Below are positions 42,582 through 51,977 of a stretch of 64,000 bases of DNA, in pieces (the stretch's first letter is position 1; each line of letters begins with the position of its first letter). This DNA comes from Theocolax elegans (Eukaryota > Arthropoda > Insecta > Hymenoptera > Cerocephalidae). The notes under the pieces were generated by a model that was given only the letters and a program-made list of their open reading frames with translations, made no database searches and was not told the DNA's origin. The stretch is taken from NCBI GenBank assembly GCA_026168455.1, contig CM047426.1, forward strand, positions 65,087,238-65,151,237. The letters run 5' to 3'. The position numbers and the translations under genes are program-made.

Positions 42582-43838
42582 TCACTTGTTATGAGTTGGA
42601 GAGAGAGGAAAAAAGTTTATAAACTCAGCTTCCGAACTTACACGCTTCAAAGGTCCATCCCTCACCTCTCGCATAAAAACTACTAAATCTAAAACTATGG
42701 GCCTCGCATAGCCCAGCTCTCTTGATTTACGTATGGCTGCCTGCCATAACTCAAAAACGGGCTTCGGCCAAAGAGGCCTAACAAATAGTGAATTAACTCC
42801 ACCTTCGCCGAAAATATCCCGTGCCTTACGTCCCTTCAGGAGTCGAGCCTTCTCTATAACCGCATCTCTGGACGTTACAGATGACATTTTTACTACTATG
42901 CCTCGAGTGAGTAACGGAGTCGCTGGAGAACCCGCCGAGTTAGATTTTAACCGCGGAGTCCAAGGGCGGAGGTCAATTACTTGACTGTTCAGCTTTGGCA
43001 GTTTCAGCACATCAAATACATTTATTAGCAGTTCACTTTCAGTCTTCTTAGAATCCTTGGGCAACCCGGTAATGAGCAGTTCGCATGTGTCCTTTGATGG
43101 AGGTTGTGACACTGTAATTGCGTCCTTACTACTCATTTCCAAGTTACTAACCCGGTTTCCTAGATTGCCCATGCGCGCATCAAAAGCCGTGAACTTTGCC
43201 TCAAATTCTTCCTCAATAACACTGACCTTCGCTTTCAGATCTTTGATTTCAGTTTTCACCTCAACAACCTTGCCCTCGACCCGATTTACAACTTCCAGAA
43301 CTGATCTCAAATCGCTTTGCAGGCTTTCTCGCAAACTCCGGGAAAATACTTCCAACCACGGCGGTGGATCGGCCGCCATTGGAACGGAGTCGCTTTTCGA
43401 GTCGTGTGCCGCCTGATTGGGCACAGTGGGCGGAGCGCCGCGAGGTTGCTTCGCAACCTGCGATGTTGATGGCGACGGAGGCGAGGCAACACGCTTAGCG
43501 TAAGAGGTGGTAAAAGTAGGCGTGGTCGCCGACGCGGCACTGTCGGTCGCGCTAGTCTGGCGCGGTAACCCGGGCGGTGGCGCCCTCATGTCGTTTGAAG
43601 CTGCAACTAACGTTTTCGATCGCGTTTTCGCGAGGACACAGCAGCGCCGCTCGGACGAGTCCGGCACGACCTCAAAGCAATTCGTATGGGCAATGTTACT
43701 ACAAAGATTACAGACCTCTGTGTAGTCCTTGCGCGTCAGTCGTGCTCCGCAAACAAAACAGCCTCGCGGTGTTGCCATATTTGCACAGTGAGTTTCGCAG
43801 CGTTGGTGTAGACTCCGTGTGTCAAATTTACCGCCCAA
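42582..43838 (-). CDS. element 4 ORF1: zinc finger, coiled coil, RRM-like, CTD
   Basis: An intact 418-residue ORF. Residues 25-70 form a Cys/His-rich finger (CFVCG, CNLCS, HTNCF and RRCCVL), PHD/zinc-ribbon-like. Residues 75-165 are Pro/Ser/Thr-rich. Residues 170-265 are a long heptad-rich coiled coil. From 275 an RRM-like fold runs from CELLITGLP to GIVVKMSS. Residues 345-410 form a C-terminal domain with FVRPLWPKP. The coiled-coil/RRM/CTD order parallels ORF1p of L1-type elements, which forms trimers and coats RNA. An alternative Met at residue 21 precedes the finger. It ends in TGA, in frame with ORF2. Confidence 0.88.
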   Translation of the reverse strand: MGGKFDTRSLHQRCETHCANMATPRGCFVCGARLTRKDYTEVCNLCSNIAHTNCFEVVPDSSERRCCVLAKTRSKTLVAASNDMRAPPPGLPRQTSATDSAASATTPTFTTSYAKRVASPPSPSTSQVAKQPRGAPPTVPNQAAHDSKSDSVPMAADPPPWLEVFSRSLRESLQSDLRSVLEVVNRVEGKVVEVKTEIKDLKAKVSVIEEEFEAKFTAFDARMGNLGNRVSNLEMSSKDAITVSQPPSKDTCELLITGLPKDSKKTESELLINVFDVLKLPKLNSQVIDLRPWTPRLKSNSAGSPATPLLTRGIVVKMSSVTSRDAVIEKARLLKGRKARDIFGEGGVNSLFVRPLWPKPVFELWQAAIRKSRELGYARPIVLDLVVFMREVRDGPLKRVSSEAEFINFFPLSPTHNK

Positions 43839-44067
43839 TCTTTGCCGCTCGCAAATTCCTCCAGCTAACCTCCAAGATTATGCGAATTAATTTTGTAAAA
43901 TTGCGGACAACTGCCTACAGTAAAGATGCATCTAATTTAATAGGTACGAACTGTAGACAGCGTACGTCCAATTTGCCTTGCACTGAAAACTCGAGTTGGT
44001 CGCGTGAGTACAACAATCATAAAAACAATACAGAGAAGTAAACAGGTGTCTTAGTACTCACCGCGCC
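43839..44067 (-). other. element 4 5' leader
   Basis: A 229-bp untranslated region between the GA array and the ORF1 ATG. GGTGAGT (44056-44062, minus) lies five bases inside the element. I see no ORF or defined promoter box. Confidence 0.5.
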
Positions 44068-44530
44068 AGAGAGAGAGAGAGTATGAGACATAGAGACAGA
44101 GAACGAGAGGTACAGAGCGAGTAAGAATGAGGGAGAGAGAATGAGAGAGAGAGAGAGTGAGAGAGAGAGAATGAGAGAGAGTATGAGAGATAGTGACAGA
44201 GAACGAGAGGTACAGAGCGAGTAAGAATGAGGGAGAGTGAAGGAGTGCGAGAGTGAGAATGAGTAAGAATGAGAGTCTGTGTGAGGGAGAGAGAGAGAGA
44301 GAATGAGAGATAGAGAGAATGAGAGATAGGGAGAGAATGAGAGATAGAGAGAATGAGAGATGGAGAGAATGAGACATGGAGAGAATGAGAGATGGAGAGA
44401 ATGAGAGATGGAGAGAATGAGAGATGGAGAGAATGAGAGATAGAGAGAATGAGAGATGGAGAGAATGAGAGAATGAGGGATAGAGAGAATGAGAGATAGA
44501 GAGAAAACGAAAGTTAGTGTAATAGAGTGC
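44068..44530. repeat. GA-rich array 5' of element 4
   Basis: Purine array with repeated GAGAATGAGAGATG-type units. Minus-strand ORFs are low-complexity. Confidence 0.95.
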
Positions 44531-44539
44531 GAGAGTAAG

Positions 44540-44570
44540 TGCTAGGTCCCGGTTCAAATCCGGGCTGAAG
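44540..44570 (+). other. isolated tRNA-like T arm
   Basis: CCCGG TTCAAAT CCGGG makes a perfect five-base-pair T arm with a canonical seven-base loop, directly beside the GA array. No acceptor, D or anticodon arm can be fitted upstream, because that side is GA repeat. It is therefore a remnant of a tRNA or a tRNA-derived SINE. Confidence 0.45.
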
Positions 44571-45452
44571 CTGTTTTCATTGAAATTTCGAAAATGTCTG
44601 AAGAGTTGAATTTTATTTTTCATACAAGAAATTATAAGAATATTGCATTTTTCAAGGTTTTCTCGGTGACATGTTGTTATAGTAACTTGAAGCTTTGTAA
44701 AATGATAGATAATTACATAACGGAGGGCAACTAACTCCTGTTTTTGCGTAAATTTGTTTTTATTAATTGTTATAAGTAAATTAGTTGTTTTTTCGTCTGC
44801 TATTTTCTGGTGCGAAATTTGTATTTGTAATTGAGTATGATACCCACTTGAACAAGTTATCAATCGACATCAGAAGGTTTAAAACGTGTAATGAACGAAA
44901 AATTGCTGAAATGAGTTTTTGGTATGACATCTTACCTGATATATGATCTGAGATCTCCATTGAGATTTTTTAATGGGGATATATATATATATATATATAT
45001 ATATAAGTAAACAATATATCAAAAATTGTAAAAACAAATCGTTATTTCTATTTGAACTTCTAATATTTGTCATCCTAGTACATGTGATATTTTAAATTCT
45101 AATTGGAATGTTAGAATTAATAATTTATTAATATGAATCGATCTATTACGAATTATATAAAGTTTATCAGGTATTAATGTAAATAATAATATTAGATTTA
45201 ATTATTGGGAGTAACAAAAATTGTTAATGTTATAAATAGTAAAAATGATCATTCTTCTATTAATTATTACGGATTTATCCCAACAAATTATATAATTGTA
45301 ATATTTATTTAATTACTAGTACTATAAATTATTTTACTAAATAGTTTTTAAAAAGTAATTTTTTGAATATTACATTACATGTAATTTAGTGGTAAAGAAT
45401 TATTATGTTAACAATACTATTTAACTTGCGAGCGAAGCGAGCATCTTGGCTA
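44571..45452. other. AT-rich intergenic DNA
   Basis: About 900 bp of AT-rich DNA without a gene. It holds an (AT)n run at about 44980-45004. A direct repeat GCGAGC-GAA-GCGAGC at 45428-45442 lies just before the inverted-repeat arm; TTGGCTAG follows it. Confidence 0.5.
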
Positions 45453-45758
45453 GTATCATTTAAATCGACAGACGCTTTTTTTGTTTGCATTTTTGTATTT
45501 TCAAAAGGCACCAAAACATGACTTTTTTAAACTGTACCTGCATCACTATTTAATTACGCGCGTGAGTATGCAATCAAAAGGACACTATTATGCGCATATG
45601 TCTACTTAGCTTATATAAGCCACAAAAATTCATTCATAAATGTGCGAATTTATTTTTTAGCAAAGATTATTTTTATAATTAAAATTTACTATTATGCTAT
45701 TGCAGTAATCGTTATTGTTAAGAATGTAATACAATTTTATCATGTAATGAAAACGACT

Positions 45759-45793
<35 letters not shown>

Positions 45794-46297
45794 CATCGTA
45801 CAAACCAAATGAATCCGCACTTGATTGGGCGATGCTTAATTAATATTAAAAATAATATAATTAGTGAAAAATAAGAAAAATCTTTTATATTTGATTCATA
45901 CAAACCAATTCTCCTGTGTAATATTCTCACTTACCTAACTAATAAACGTAATATAGTACTTAATGCTGCATGCTTTTAAAAATATCTTAGTAGAAACCTA
46001 TTGTAGAATAATTTACATTTTTATGTATAAAATAATTCTGCATCAATGCATGGACAAAATAGTTTTTTTTTAAAGTATAACATATGATATTTCAAATATA
46101 TAACGTTATTTTAATTTGATATCAGTTGCTTAATTTTTTTGCCAATATATACTATAAAAATAAATAAAAATATTTAATAATTATATTTTAATCTAGATGC
46201 AGACGAAACAGATCAGTCGGAAGAGATGGTAGAGAGGTACGCAATGCGACACATTTCCGGCTTAAAATTTGTAATTTATAAGATTAAATAAAAAAAT
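45453..46297. repeat. inverted repeat A, left arm
   Basis: 845 bp whose inverse complement lies at 47020-49785 (interrupted there by an LTR and a nested foldback). Noncoding and AT-rich, with an (AT)n run at 45762-45790. Similarity is high (TAATTACGCGCGTGAGTAT and GGCACCAAAACATGACTTTT are nearly unchanged), so the duplication is not ancient. Confidence 0.85.
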
Positions 46298-46414
46298 TAA
46301 CGTAAGCTATTTATGCAACATTAAATCATTTAAATAAACAATATTATAATATTGTATTGATTATTAATCTTACTCTTCGGCAAAAATAATCTAAACTATT
46401 TCAATTTTTTTTGA

Positions 46415-46795
46415 GTCAGTGTCAGCGCGCCAGGGTGTCATTGTGCCAGGGCCGCTAGAAAGGTCTGTTCGCGCGAGTTTGGGAGGAGGTCTGTCGCGAC
46501 AAGAAGGCTTTCCAACTTGACTAAATTTACGCACTAAATTCAAATTTGTGCACTGGTTAAGCAAATTTCTTTTGTCTGTGTTTATATCATAAAATCGCAT
46601 GAGAGAAAATTCATGTTACTAGATGTACCTTGATTTAAATACTAATTTTATATATTATGTAATTATGCAGTAGCTAAGTAAATAATTCATAAAGAAATTA
46701 TGAAATTATTAACGTGTTGAAAATAATGATTGCGTTAAGCTACATTTACATGGAATGATTCATATATACGTATATATATTTATATATTTATATAT
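46415..46795. repeat. inverted repeat B, left arm
   Basis: About 380 bp, inversely repeated at 49905-50290. It contains GTCAGCGCGCCAGGGTGTCA and a stretch beginning AGACCTTTCTAGCGGCCC on the other strand. Noncoding. A and B occur in the same left-to-right order on both sides, so the whole is not a simple palindrome. Confidence 0.8.
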
Positions 46796-46823
46796 TTATA
46801 TATTTATATAATTGTGTGGAAAC

Positions 46824-46973
46824 ATGAATGTAACGAATAAATACTGGAGAAAAATAGAGGATAGGATTTGTAAGTTATGTAATAAAGATTTAGGCACACT
46901 TAAACATATTTTGGAAGATTGCGAAAATACCAAGGATTTTATGGAAGAGTTACCAGGAGATAAATATAACTGA
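46824..46973 (+). pseudogene. C-terminal zinc-knuckle scrap of a non-LTR retrotransposon
   Basis: 49 codons ending in TGA, with YWRKIEDRICKLCNKDLGT then HILEDCENTK. The pattern CX2CX8HX4C is the C-terminal CCHC-type motif found after the RT of many non-LTR elements. It is isolated between two inverted-repeat arms, without the rest of an RT. It belongs to a family different from elements 1-6, which lack this motif. Confidence 0.6.
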
Positions 46974-47019
46974 GTCGAAATGATAACAAAAAAAAACACC
47001 AAAAATTAAAGAATTTTTT

Positions 47020-47167
47020 TATTTAATCTTATAAATTATAAATTTTAAGCCTGAAATGTGTCGCATTGCGTACCTCTCTACCATCTCTTCCGACTGATCT
47101 GTTTCGTCTGCATCTAGATTAAAATATAATTATTAAATATTTTTATTTATTTTTATAGTATATATTG
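47020..47167. repeat. inverted repeat A, right arm, first part
   Basis: Inverse complement of about 46160-46297. It is cut at ATTG (47164-47167) by the solo LTR and continues after the second ATTG at 48207. Confidence 0.85.
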
Positions 47168-48206
47168 TGTGACGTGGTATTCGCGTACCCGATTCAATTA
47201 ATTAATTAATGAAATTAATAAAAAAACCGTTGGGCCGCGTTGCCCAATACCGCGCACACAATTATTTTTTTTATTCATCCGAACTGCGGGCTGTCGCCAG
47301 GAACGCGAGTTCGCTGAGACGATCGGTGTGGAGGATTCGGGCAATCCTCCTTGCCTCGACACGATTACTTTAAATTAATAGGATGTCGGCGGGAGCGGGG
47401 AGAACAATAAAAGCACACAGAATTTAAAATAAAAATAAAAGATGCATTTATTTCATCTGATTTAACATTTGGCCATCCAGGCCGTATGCCGCGACAATGT
47501 TACTTCGCGCGGGCGGAAATATCGGGAGCCAACCGGATCGAGATCCTCGCCTGCGGTTGACTCTTCCGATCTCCGCTATTCGGGTACCGGTGTACCCGAA
47601 TACACTCCCGATGTACACACTCTCATACACTCGGGGGGAAGGGGGGAACGCACGGTAATAAACACAAACTTACCGGAGTGCGCCCCGTGGATGGCCCAGC
47701 TGATCCGTGTCCCTTTGTCCTCCTGGGCAACGGAGGACGACGTCGGCTGCGGTGGTGGAAGGCGGCCCTGTGCCGCGGCGAGTGCCTCGCGTACCGCGTC
47801 CGCACTCACTCACAACTTCCCGTCCTTGCTCACGCTCACCAAATCACTCGCGGCTCACTCACGAGGATAGTCCGGGTGACCGATGGCTTCCTTACGCCTC
47901 ACGCGCCTTGTCAGCCAGAAAAACACTCTCTCGATCTACCGGTTTAGTTTGTCCGCCTCGAACGGCGGATCGGGACATACTAACTAGGTATCTCCTAATT
48001 TTCGGAAAAAGGGATGAGAGTGGGGAACACACACACACTCGCGCTCTCATCCCTACGTACCATTGCGCGCGTAATTGTACACTTCGATCGACGTAAACAA
48101 ATGTCGTCGGTTGGCCTTGACATACCAAAGGCTCCGACGACTTACATTTAACAGGATTTAAATGCTTCGTTTGCCGCGAAAAGATTGTGTGACGATTTCC
48201 GTCACA
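47168..48206 (-). mobile_element. solo LTR, copy 2
   Basis: A 1039-bp LTR on the minus strand, inserted in arm A with a 4-bp duplication ATTG (47164-47167 and 48207-48210). On its own strand it begins TGTGACGgaaatCGTCACA and ends CGTCACA, as in copies 1 and 3. It keeps the splice-donor-like CCGGTAAGT (GT at 47672-47673 on minus). Overlapping ORFs inside it are on both strands and are not conserved as genes. Confidence 0.93.
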
Positions 48207-48484
48207 ATTGGCAAAAAAAAAATTAAGCAGCTGATATCGAATTAAAATAACGTTATATATTTGAAATATCATATGTTATACTTTTAAAACAAACTATTTT
48301 GTTCATGCATTGATGCAGAATTATTTTATACATAAAAATGTAAATTATTCTACAATAGGTTTCTACTAAGATATTTTTAAAAGCATGCAGCATTAAGTAC
48401 TATATTACGTTTATTATTTAGGTAAGTAAGAATATTACACAGGAGAATTGGTTTGTATGAATCAAATATAAAAGATTATTAAAA
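48207..48484. repeat. inverted repeat A, right arm, second part
   Basis: Inverse complement of about 45890-46160. It is interrupted at about 48485 by the nested foldback and resumes at about 49350. Confidence 0.85.
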
Positions 48485-49349
48485 ATATAATTTTTCTCGC
48501 CCAGGCAAAAGTTTTTAAATTATTATAGAATTTTGTCGGTCTTGCTGAGCTAACATCTAACGACTCTAAGAACTCCAAGTTACTCGCTCGAAAAGGCACG
48601 GCAATTAGCCGCGTATCATTCCCGAGGACAACATTATGAAAGCCACAAGCCGCCAGACATAAACCAAAAGAAGAAGCAAATAAAATACTAAGTTATAAAA
48701 TTGAAAATATTTTAATAAGAAAGAAAGAAATTTTAAGTCTATGTGTTTCGTCTTGGGACCGTCTGCCAGAACTCATCAGTGGGGTGCAGACGGTCCCTGC
48801 CCCAGACACACAAGACAATATTATTGAATTAAAATAATGATAAACTTAAAATTTTGGTATCGTCAGAACGAATGAACGGAGCCTATATAAGTACACATAA
48901 GGTGAAAAATCTTATTGTGGATGGAAAAGTGCCCCCTAACGTCAGAGTATGTACTATGGACATAATTTTAAACCAAAGTCCTGTTATAATAAAAAATATA
49001 ATTTTTCTCGACCAGGCAAAAGTTTTTAAATTATTATAGAATTTTGTCGGTCTTGCTGAGCTAACGTCTAACGACTCTAAGAACTCCAAGTTGCTCGCTC
49101 GAAAAGGTCCCAAGACGAAACACATAGACTTAAAATTTCTTTCTTTCTTATTAAAATATTTTCAATTTTATAACTTAGTATTTTATTTGCTTCTTCTTTT
49201 GGTTTATGTCTGGCGGCTTGTGGCCTTCATAATGTTGTCCTCGGGACTGATACGCGGCGAATTGTCGTGCCTTTTCGAGCGAGCTACTTGGAGTTCTTAG
49301 AATCGTTAGACGTTAGTTCAGCAAGACCGACAAAATTCTATAATAATTT
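48485..49349. repeat. nested foldback insertion with a direct duplication
   Basis: This 865-bp insert in arm A contains three copies of a segment of about 110 bp that includes AATTTTGTCGGTCTTGCTGA. Two are direct (48485-48596 and 48996-49107), and the third is inverted at the right end (about 49240-49349). A longer inverse pairing joins about 48600-48770 with about 49105-49245. Near 48755 GGGACCGTCTGC and GCAGACGGTCCC form a perfect hairpin. The small ORF at 48854-49039 has no recognisable motif. It looks like a foldback element with internal rearrangement. Confidence 0.7.
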
Positions 49350-49785
49350 ATAAAAGATTCTTCTTATTTTTCATTAATTATATTATTTTTATTATTAATT
49401 AAGCATTTCCCAATCAAGTGCGGATTCATTTGGTTAGTATGATGATTATATATGTATGTATGTGTATATATATATATTGAATCGTTTTCATTACATGATA
49501 AAATTGTATTACATTCTTAACAATAACGATTACTGCAATAGCATAATAGTAAATTTTAATTATAAAAATAATCTTTGCTAAAAAATAAATTCACACATTT
49601 ATGAATGAATTTTTGTGGCTTATATAAGCTAAGTAGACATATGCGCATAATAGTGTCCTTTTGATTGTATACTCACGCGCGTAATTAAATAGTGATGCAC
49701 GTACAGTTTAAAAAAGTCATGTTTTGGTGCCTTTTGAAAATACAAAAATGCAAACAAAAAATGCGTGTGTCGTTTTAAATGATAT
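49350..49785. repeat. inverted repeat A, right arm, third part
   Basis: Inverse complement of about 45453-45890, including a shortened (AT)n run near 49450. Confidence 0.85.
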
Positions 49786-49904
49786 ACTTAATATTAATGC
49801 AGTTACTTGATAAGATTTAAAGTTTATATTTATTATTTCTTGCTATAAAGACACGATTTATTACAATGTAAAATTATGCATATTTTAATATAATAATTGA
49901 TATA

Positions 49905-50290
49905 ATATATAAAATATATAAATATATGTACGTATATATGAATCATTCCATGTAAATGTAGCTTAACGCAATCATTATTTTCAATACGTTAATAATTTCA
50001 TAATTTCCTTATGATTTATTTACTTAGCTACTGCATAATTACATAATATATAAAATTAGTATTTAAATCAAGGTACATCTAGTAACATGAATTTTCTCTC
50101 ATGCGATTTTATGATATAAACACAGACAAAAGAAATTTGCTTAACCAGCGCACAAATTTGAATTTAGTGCGTAAATTTAGTCAAGTTGGAAAGCCTTCTT
50201 GTCGCGACAGACCTCCTCCCAAACTCGCGCGAACAGACCTTTCTAGCGGCCCTGGCACAATGACACCCTGGCGCGCTGACAATGACTCTA
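49905..50290. repeat. inverted repeat B, right arm
   Basis: Inverse complement of 46415-46795. The small ORF at 50101-50322 is the same sequence as the minus ORF at 46391-46600. That shows the repeat but is not evidence of a protein. Confidence 0.8.
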
Positions 50291-50307
50291 CAAAATCATC
50301 CGTCATT

Positions 50308-50810
50308 ATGCGAGCATTATAAATTTAAAATAATGACAGTCTCCACCCTGTTAAACGCACAGACCTTTATAAAAATTATGTCGATCTGATTTTATATTCA
50401 TTATCAGCAATCAAAAAAACCCTCATATACCACATTTGGTCCAAGTCGGTTGATTTTTCAAAATTCGTCTATCTTATCGACATATTAGCCGCCATATTGG
50501 ATCGGCCATGTTGGGTTTCCGTAACCGACCATGTGATTTTTTAAAGGGGGTATCGTAGCTACAATTTGAGTCAAAAACAGTCCAACTTGATTGGTTTTTT
50601 TAATTTTTACAAGCATTTTAATCGGTACTCTTGATTTTTTCGGGTTTCTACCGCCATATTGGTGCCGCTATCTTGAAATTTTTTAATGCGACGTGTTGTA
50701 TTCGAAAGAGTACATGAATACGAACATTTTCAGCGCTCAAACATTTTTCTTGAGCTCTTCAATTTTTGGTCGTAGGGGTGGCCCGGTTGACGTGAAATGG
50801 GCCATATATA
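50308..50810. repeat. interspersed repeat, copy 2 (inverse of 23898-24668)
   Basis: Noncoding repeat with CGCCATATTGG motifs, in inverse orientation to the copy at 23898-24668. It lacks the 140-bp tandem expansion seen there. Confidence 0.75.
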
Positions 50811-50819
50811 TATATATAT

Positions 50820-50960
50820 ATATATGGGTGGTTCTCTGTGACATCGAAGATGAAAAAAATAAATATTGCTATAACTGTGGGAATATGTTTTAGAGGTATC
50901 CAGTAGTTCTCCTGAATTTTTTCAGATTTTTTCTGGGCCATTATTTTAAGTTACTATATA
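50820..50960. repeat. fragment shared with the gag-unit tails
   Basis: Inverse complement of about 10915-11060 and 13090-13240, with GGTGGTTCTCTGTG and CAGTAGTTCTCCTGAA in common. It follows an (AT)n run at 50801-50824 and is followed by (AT)-rich runs to 51013. Confidence 0.75.
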
Positions 50961-51018
50961 TATATATAGTGTAATTCACATATATATATATATATAGTTA
51001 ATATATATATAGTGTAAT

Positions 51019-51168
51019 TCACGTAGTACAAAATAAAATAAGAAAAATTACTGCAAATAATATTAGTTCTTTCATCATCAATTTTTTTGTTGGAATAAGG
51101 GCTCTGCCTCCTAAACCTCCGGCGGGGGCTTTACTTCCTACACCTTCACCTTCCCTTCTGTTACTCAT
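51019..51168 (-). CDS. short ORF, possible tail-anchored 49-residue protein
   Basis: 49 codons on the minus strand. The first 32 residues are Gly/Arg/Lys-rich and polar (starting MSNRREGEG). Residues 34-47 are strongly hydrophobic (LILFAVIFLILF), and the protein ends CTT. The layout is that of a tiny tail-anchored membrane protein. I do not recognise the family, and a chance ORF or a piece of an exon is quite possible. Base composition of its 5' half is less AT-rich than the flanks, which is why I list it. Confidence 0.25.
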   Translation of the reverse strand: MSNRREGEGVGSKAPAGGLGGRALIPTKKLMMKELILFAVIFLILFCTT

Positions 51169-51728
51169 AATTAACATTTATTATTTACGGTACCGTATAT
51201 TAAATTCAATTTTTACAATTTTTTTGTTTTTGTACCACATTTCACGCTAAACTTTACATAAAACTCCATCTCATGCACTAGTAACGAAAGGTACTATTAT
51301 ATTTTTGGCACATGTTAAATAATTGACACAAAAGACTGTACTAAAAATTAATAGAAAATAATTTATTATTATTTTAGCGTCGTTCCTTTTTATGCTCATA
51401 ACTCGGTGTTAAAAAACGACAGAGGTTATATGATGTCTGTGGAAAAAACACTTGTTGAAAATACATTTCCAGCGGTGCTTGTATCAATCAGCAAACACAG
51501 AGACTTGCTAACCAAGCCATCGCAGACATTTATATTATTATTTATTTATATGTTTTTTTGTAAGCAGATGTCAAACACCAATTTTAGATTTGAATTTTCT
51601 TTGCTTAATTTTCGGATTTTTATGTACAAGCGAAATCGTAATCAATTTAGTTTAAATTAATTATTAATTACTAATTATCGTATCCTTTAAGCATGGAAAA
51701 TCTAATACGGTAATTTTCTTTATTTCAG

Positions 51729-51977
51729 ATTCAAGAGGCCGTATTAAATCGGTGGGTGAACGATGCTGGACGTATGGACCGACGTACTTTGACTCTTATA
51801 ATTTTAGCTCATGCAGCTGATGTTCTTGAAAATGCATTTGCACCTTTATCTGACGATGACTATGAAGTGGCAATGCGTCGAGTTAGGACACTCTTAGACC
51901 TTGATTTTGAAGCCGAATCTACGAAAGCCAATGCAAATCCCGTTGTTTGGGCTGTATTTGCAGCATTTACCAAGTAA
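51729..51977 (+). CDS. probable last exon of a host gene
   Basis: A typical acceptor (TTCTTTATTTCAG, ending at 51728) opens into an 82-codon frame ending in TAA at 51975-51977. The predicted part begins IQEAVLNRWVNDAG. It is mostly helical and acidic, with LTLIILAHAADVLENAF and DDDYEVAMRRVRTLLDLDFEAE, and ends AVFAAFTK. Codon use and the absence of repeat similarity differ from the surroundings. I do not recognise the protein. An open stretch at about 51376-51560, also after an acceptor-like TTTTAG, could be an earlier exon, but I find no convincing donor. Confidence 0.5.
   Translation: MQEAVLNRWVNDAGRMDRRTLTLIILAHAADVLENAFAPLSDDDYEVAMRRVRTLLDLDFEAESTKANANPVVWAVFAAFTK

Larger units (their letters stand above)
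39106..44067 (-). mobile_element. non-LTR retrotransposon element 4, full length
   Basis: A 4.96-kb minus-strand element bounded by GA arrays. On its own strand it starts GGCGCGGTGAGTACTAAG right after (TC)n. It ends with a hairpin, CCAAATAAA, ATC and four or five AATC units, then (TC)n. It has a 229-bp leader, an intact 418-codon ORF1, an endonuclease with two frameshifts, an intact 646-codon RT and a 400-bp 3' UTR. It is the reference copy for this subgroup in the window. Confidence 0.92.

Noticed and set aside
29843..44530. Telomeric origin of the retrotransposon cluster
   Set aside because: No TTAGG or related telomeric repeats are present; the arrays are TC/GA microsatellite.
45426..45460. 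Possible Helitron 3' end (GCGAGC repeat followed by CTAG-T)
   Set aside because: The GCGAGC pair is a direct repeat and cannot form the required hairpin; no Rep/helicase sequence is nearby.
47469..48096. Overlapping ORFs within solo LTR copy 2, and similar ones within the LTRs at 19835 and 60939
   Set aside because: They lie on both strands in several frames of a GC-rich LTR and are not kept in the same frame among the three copies.
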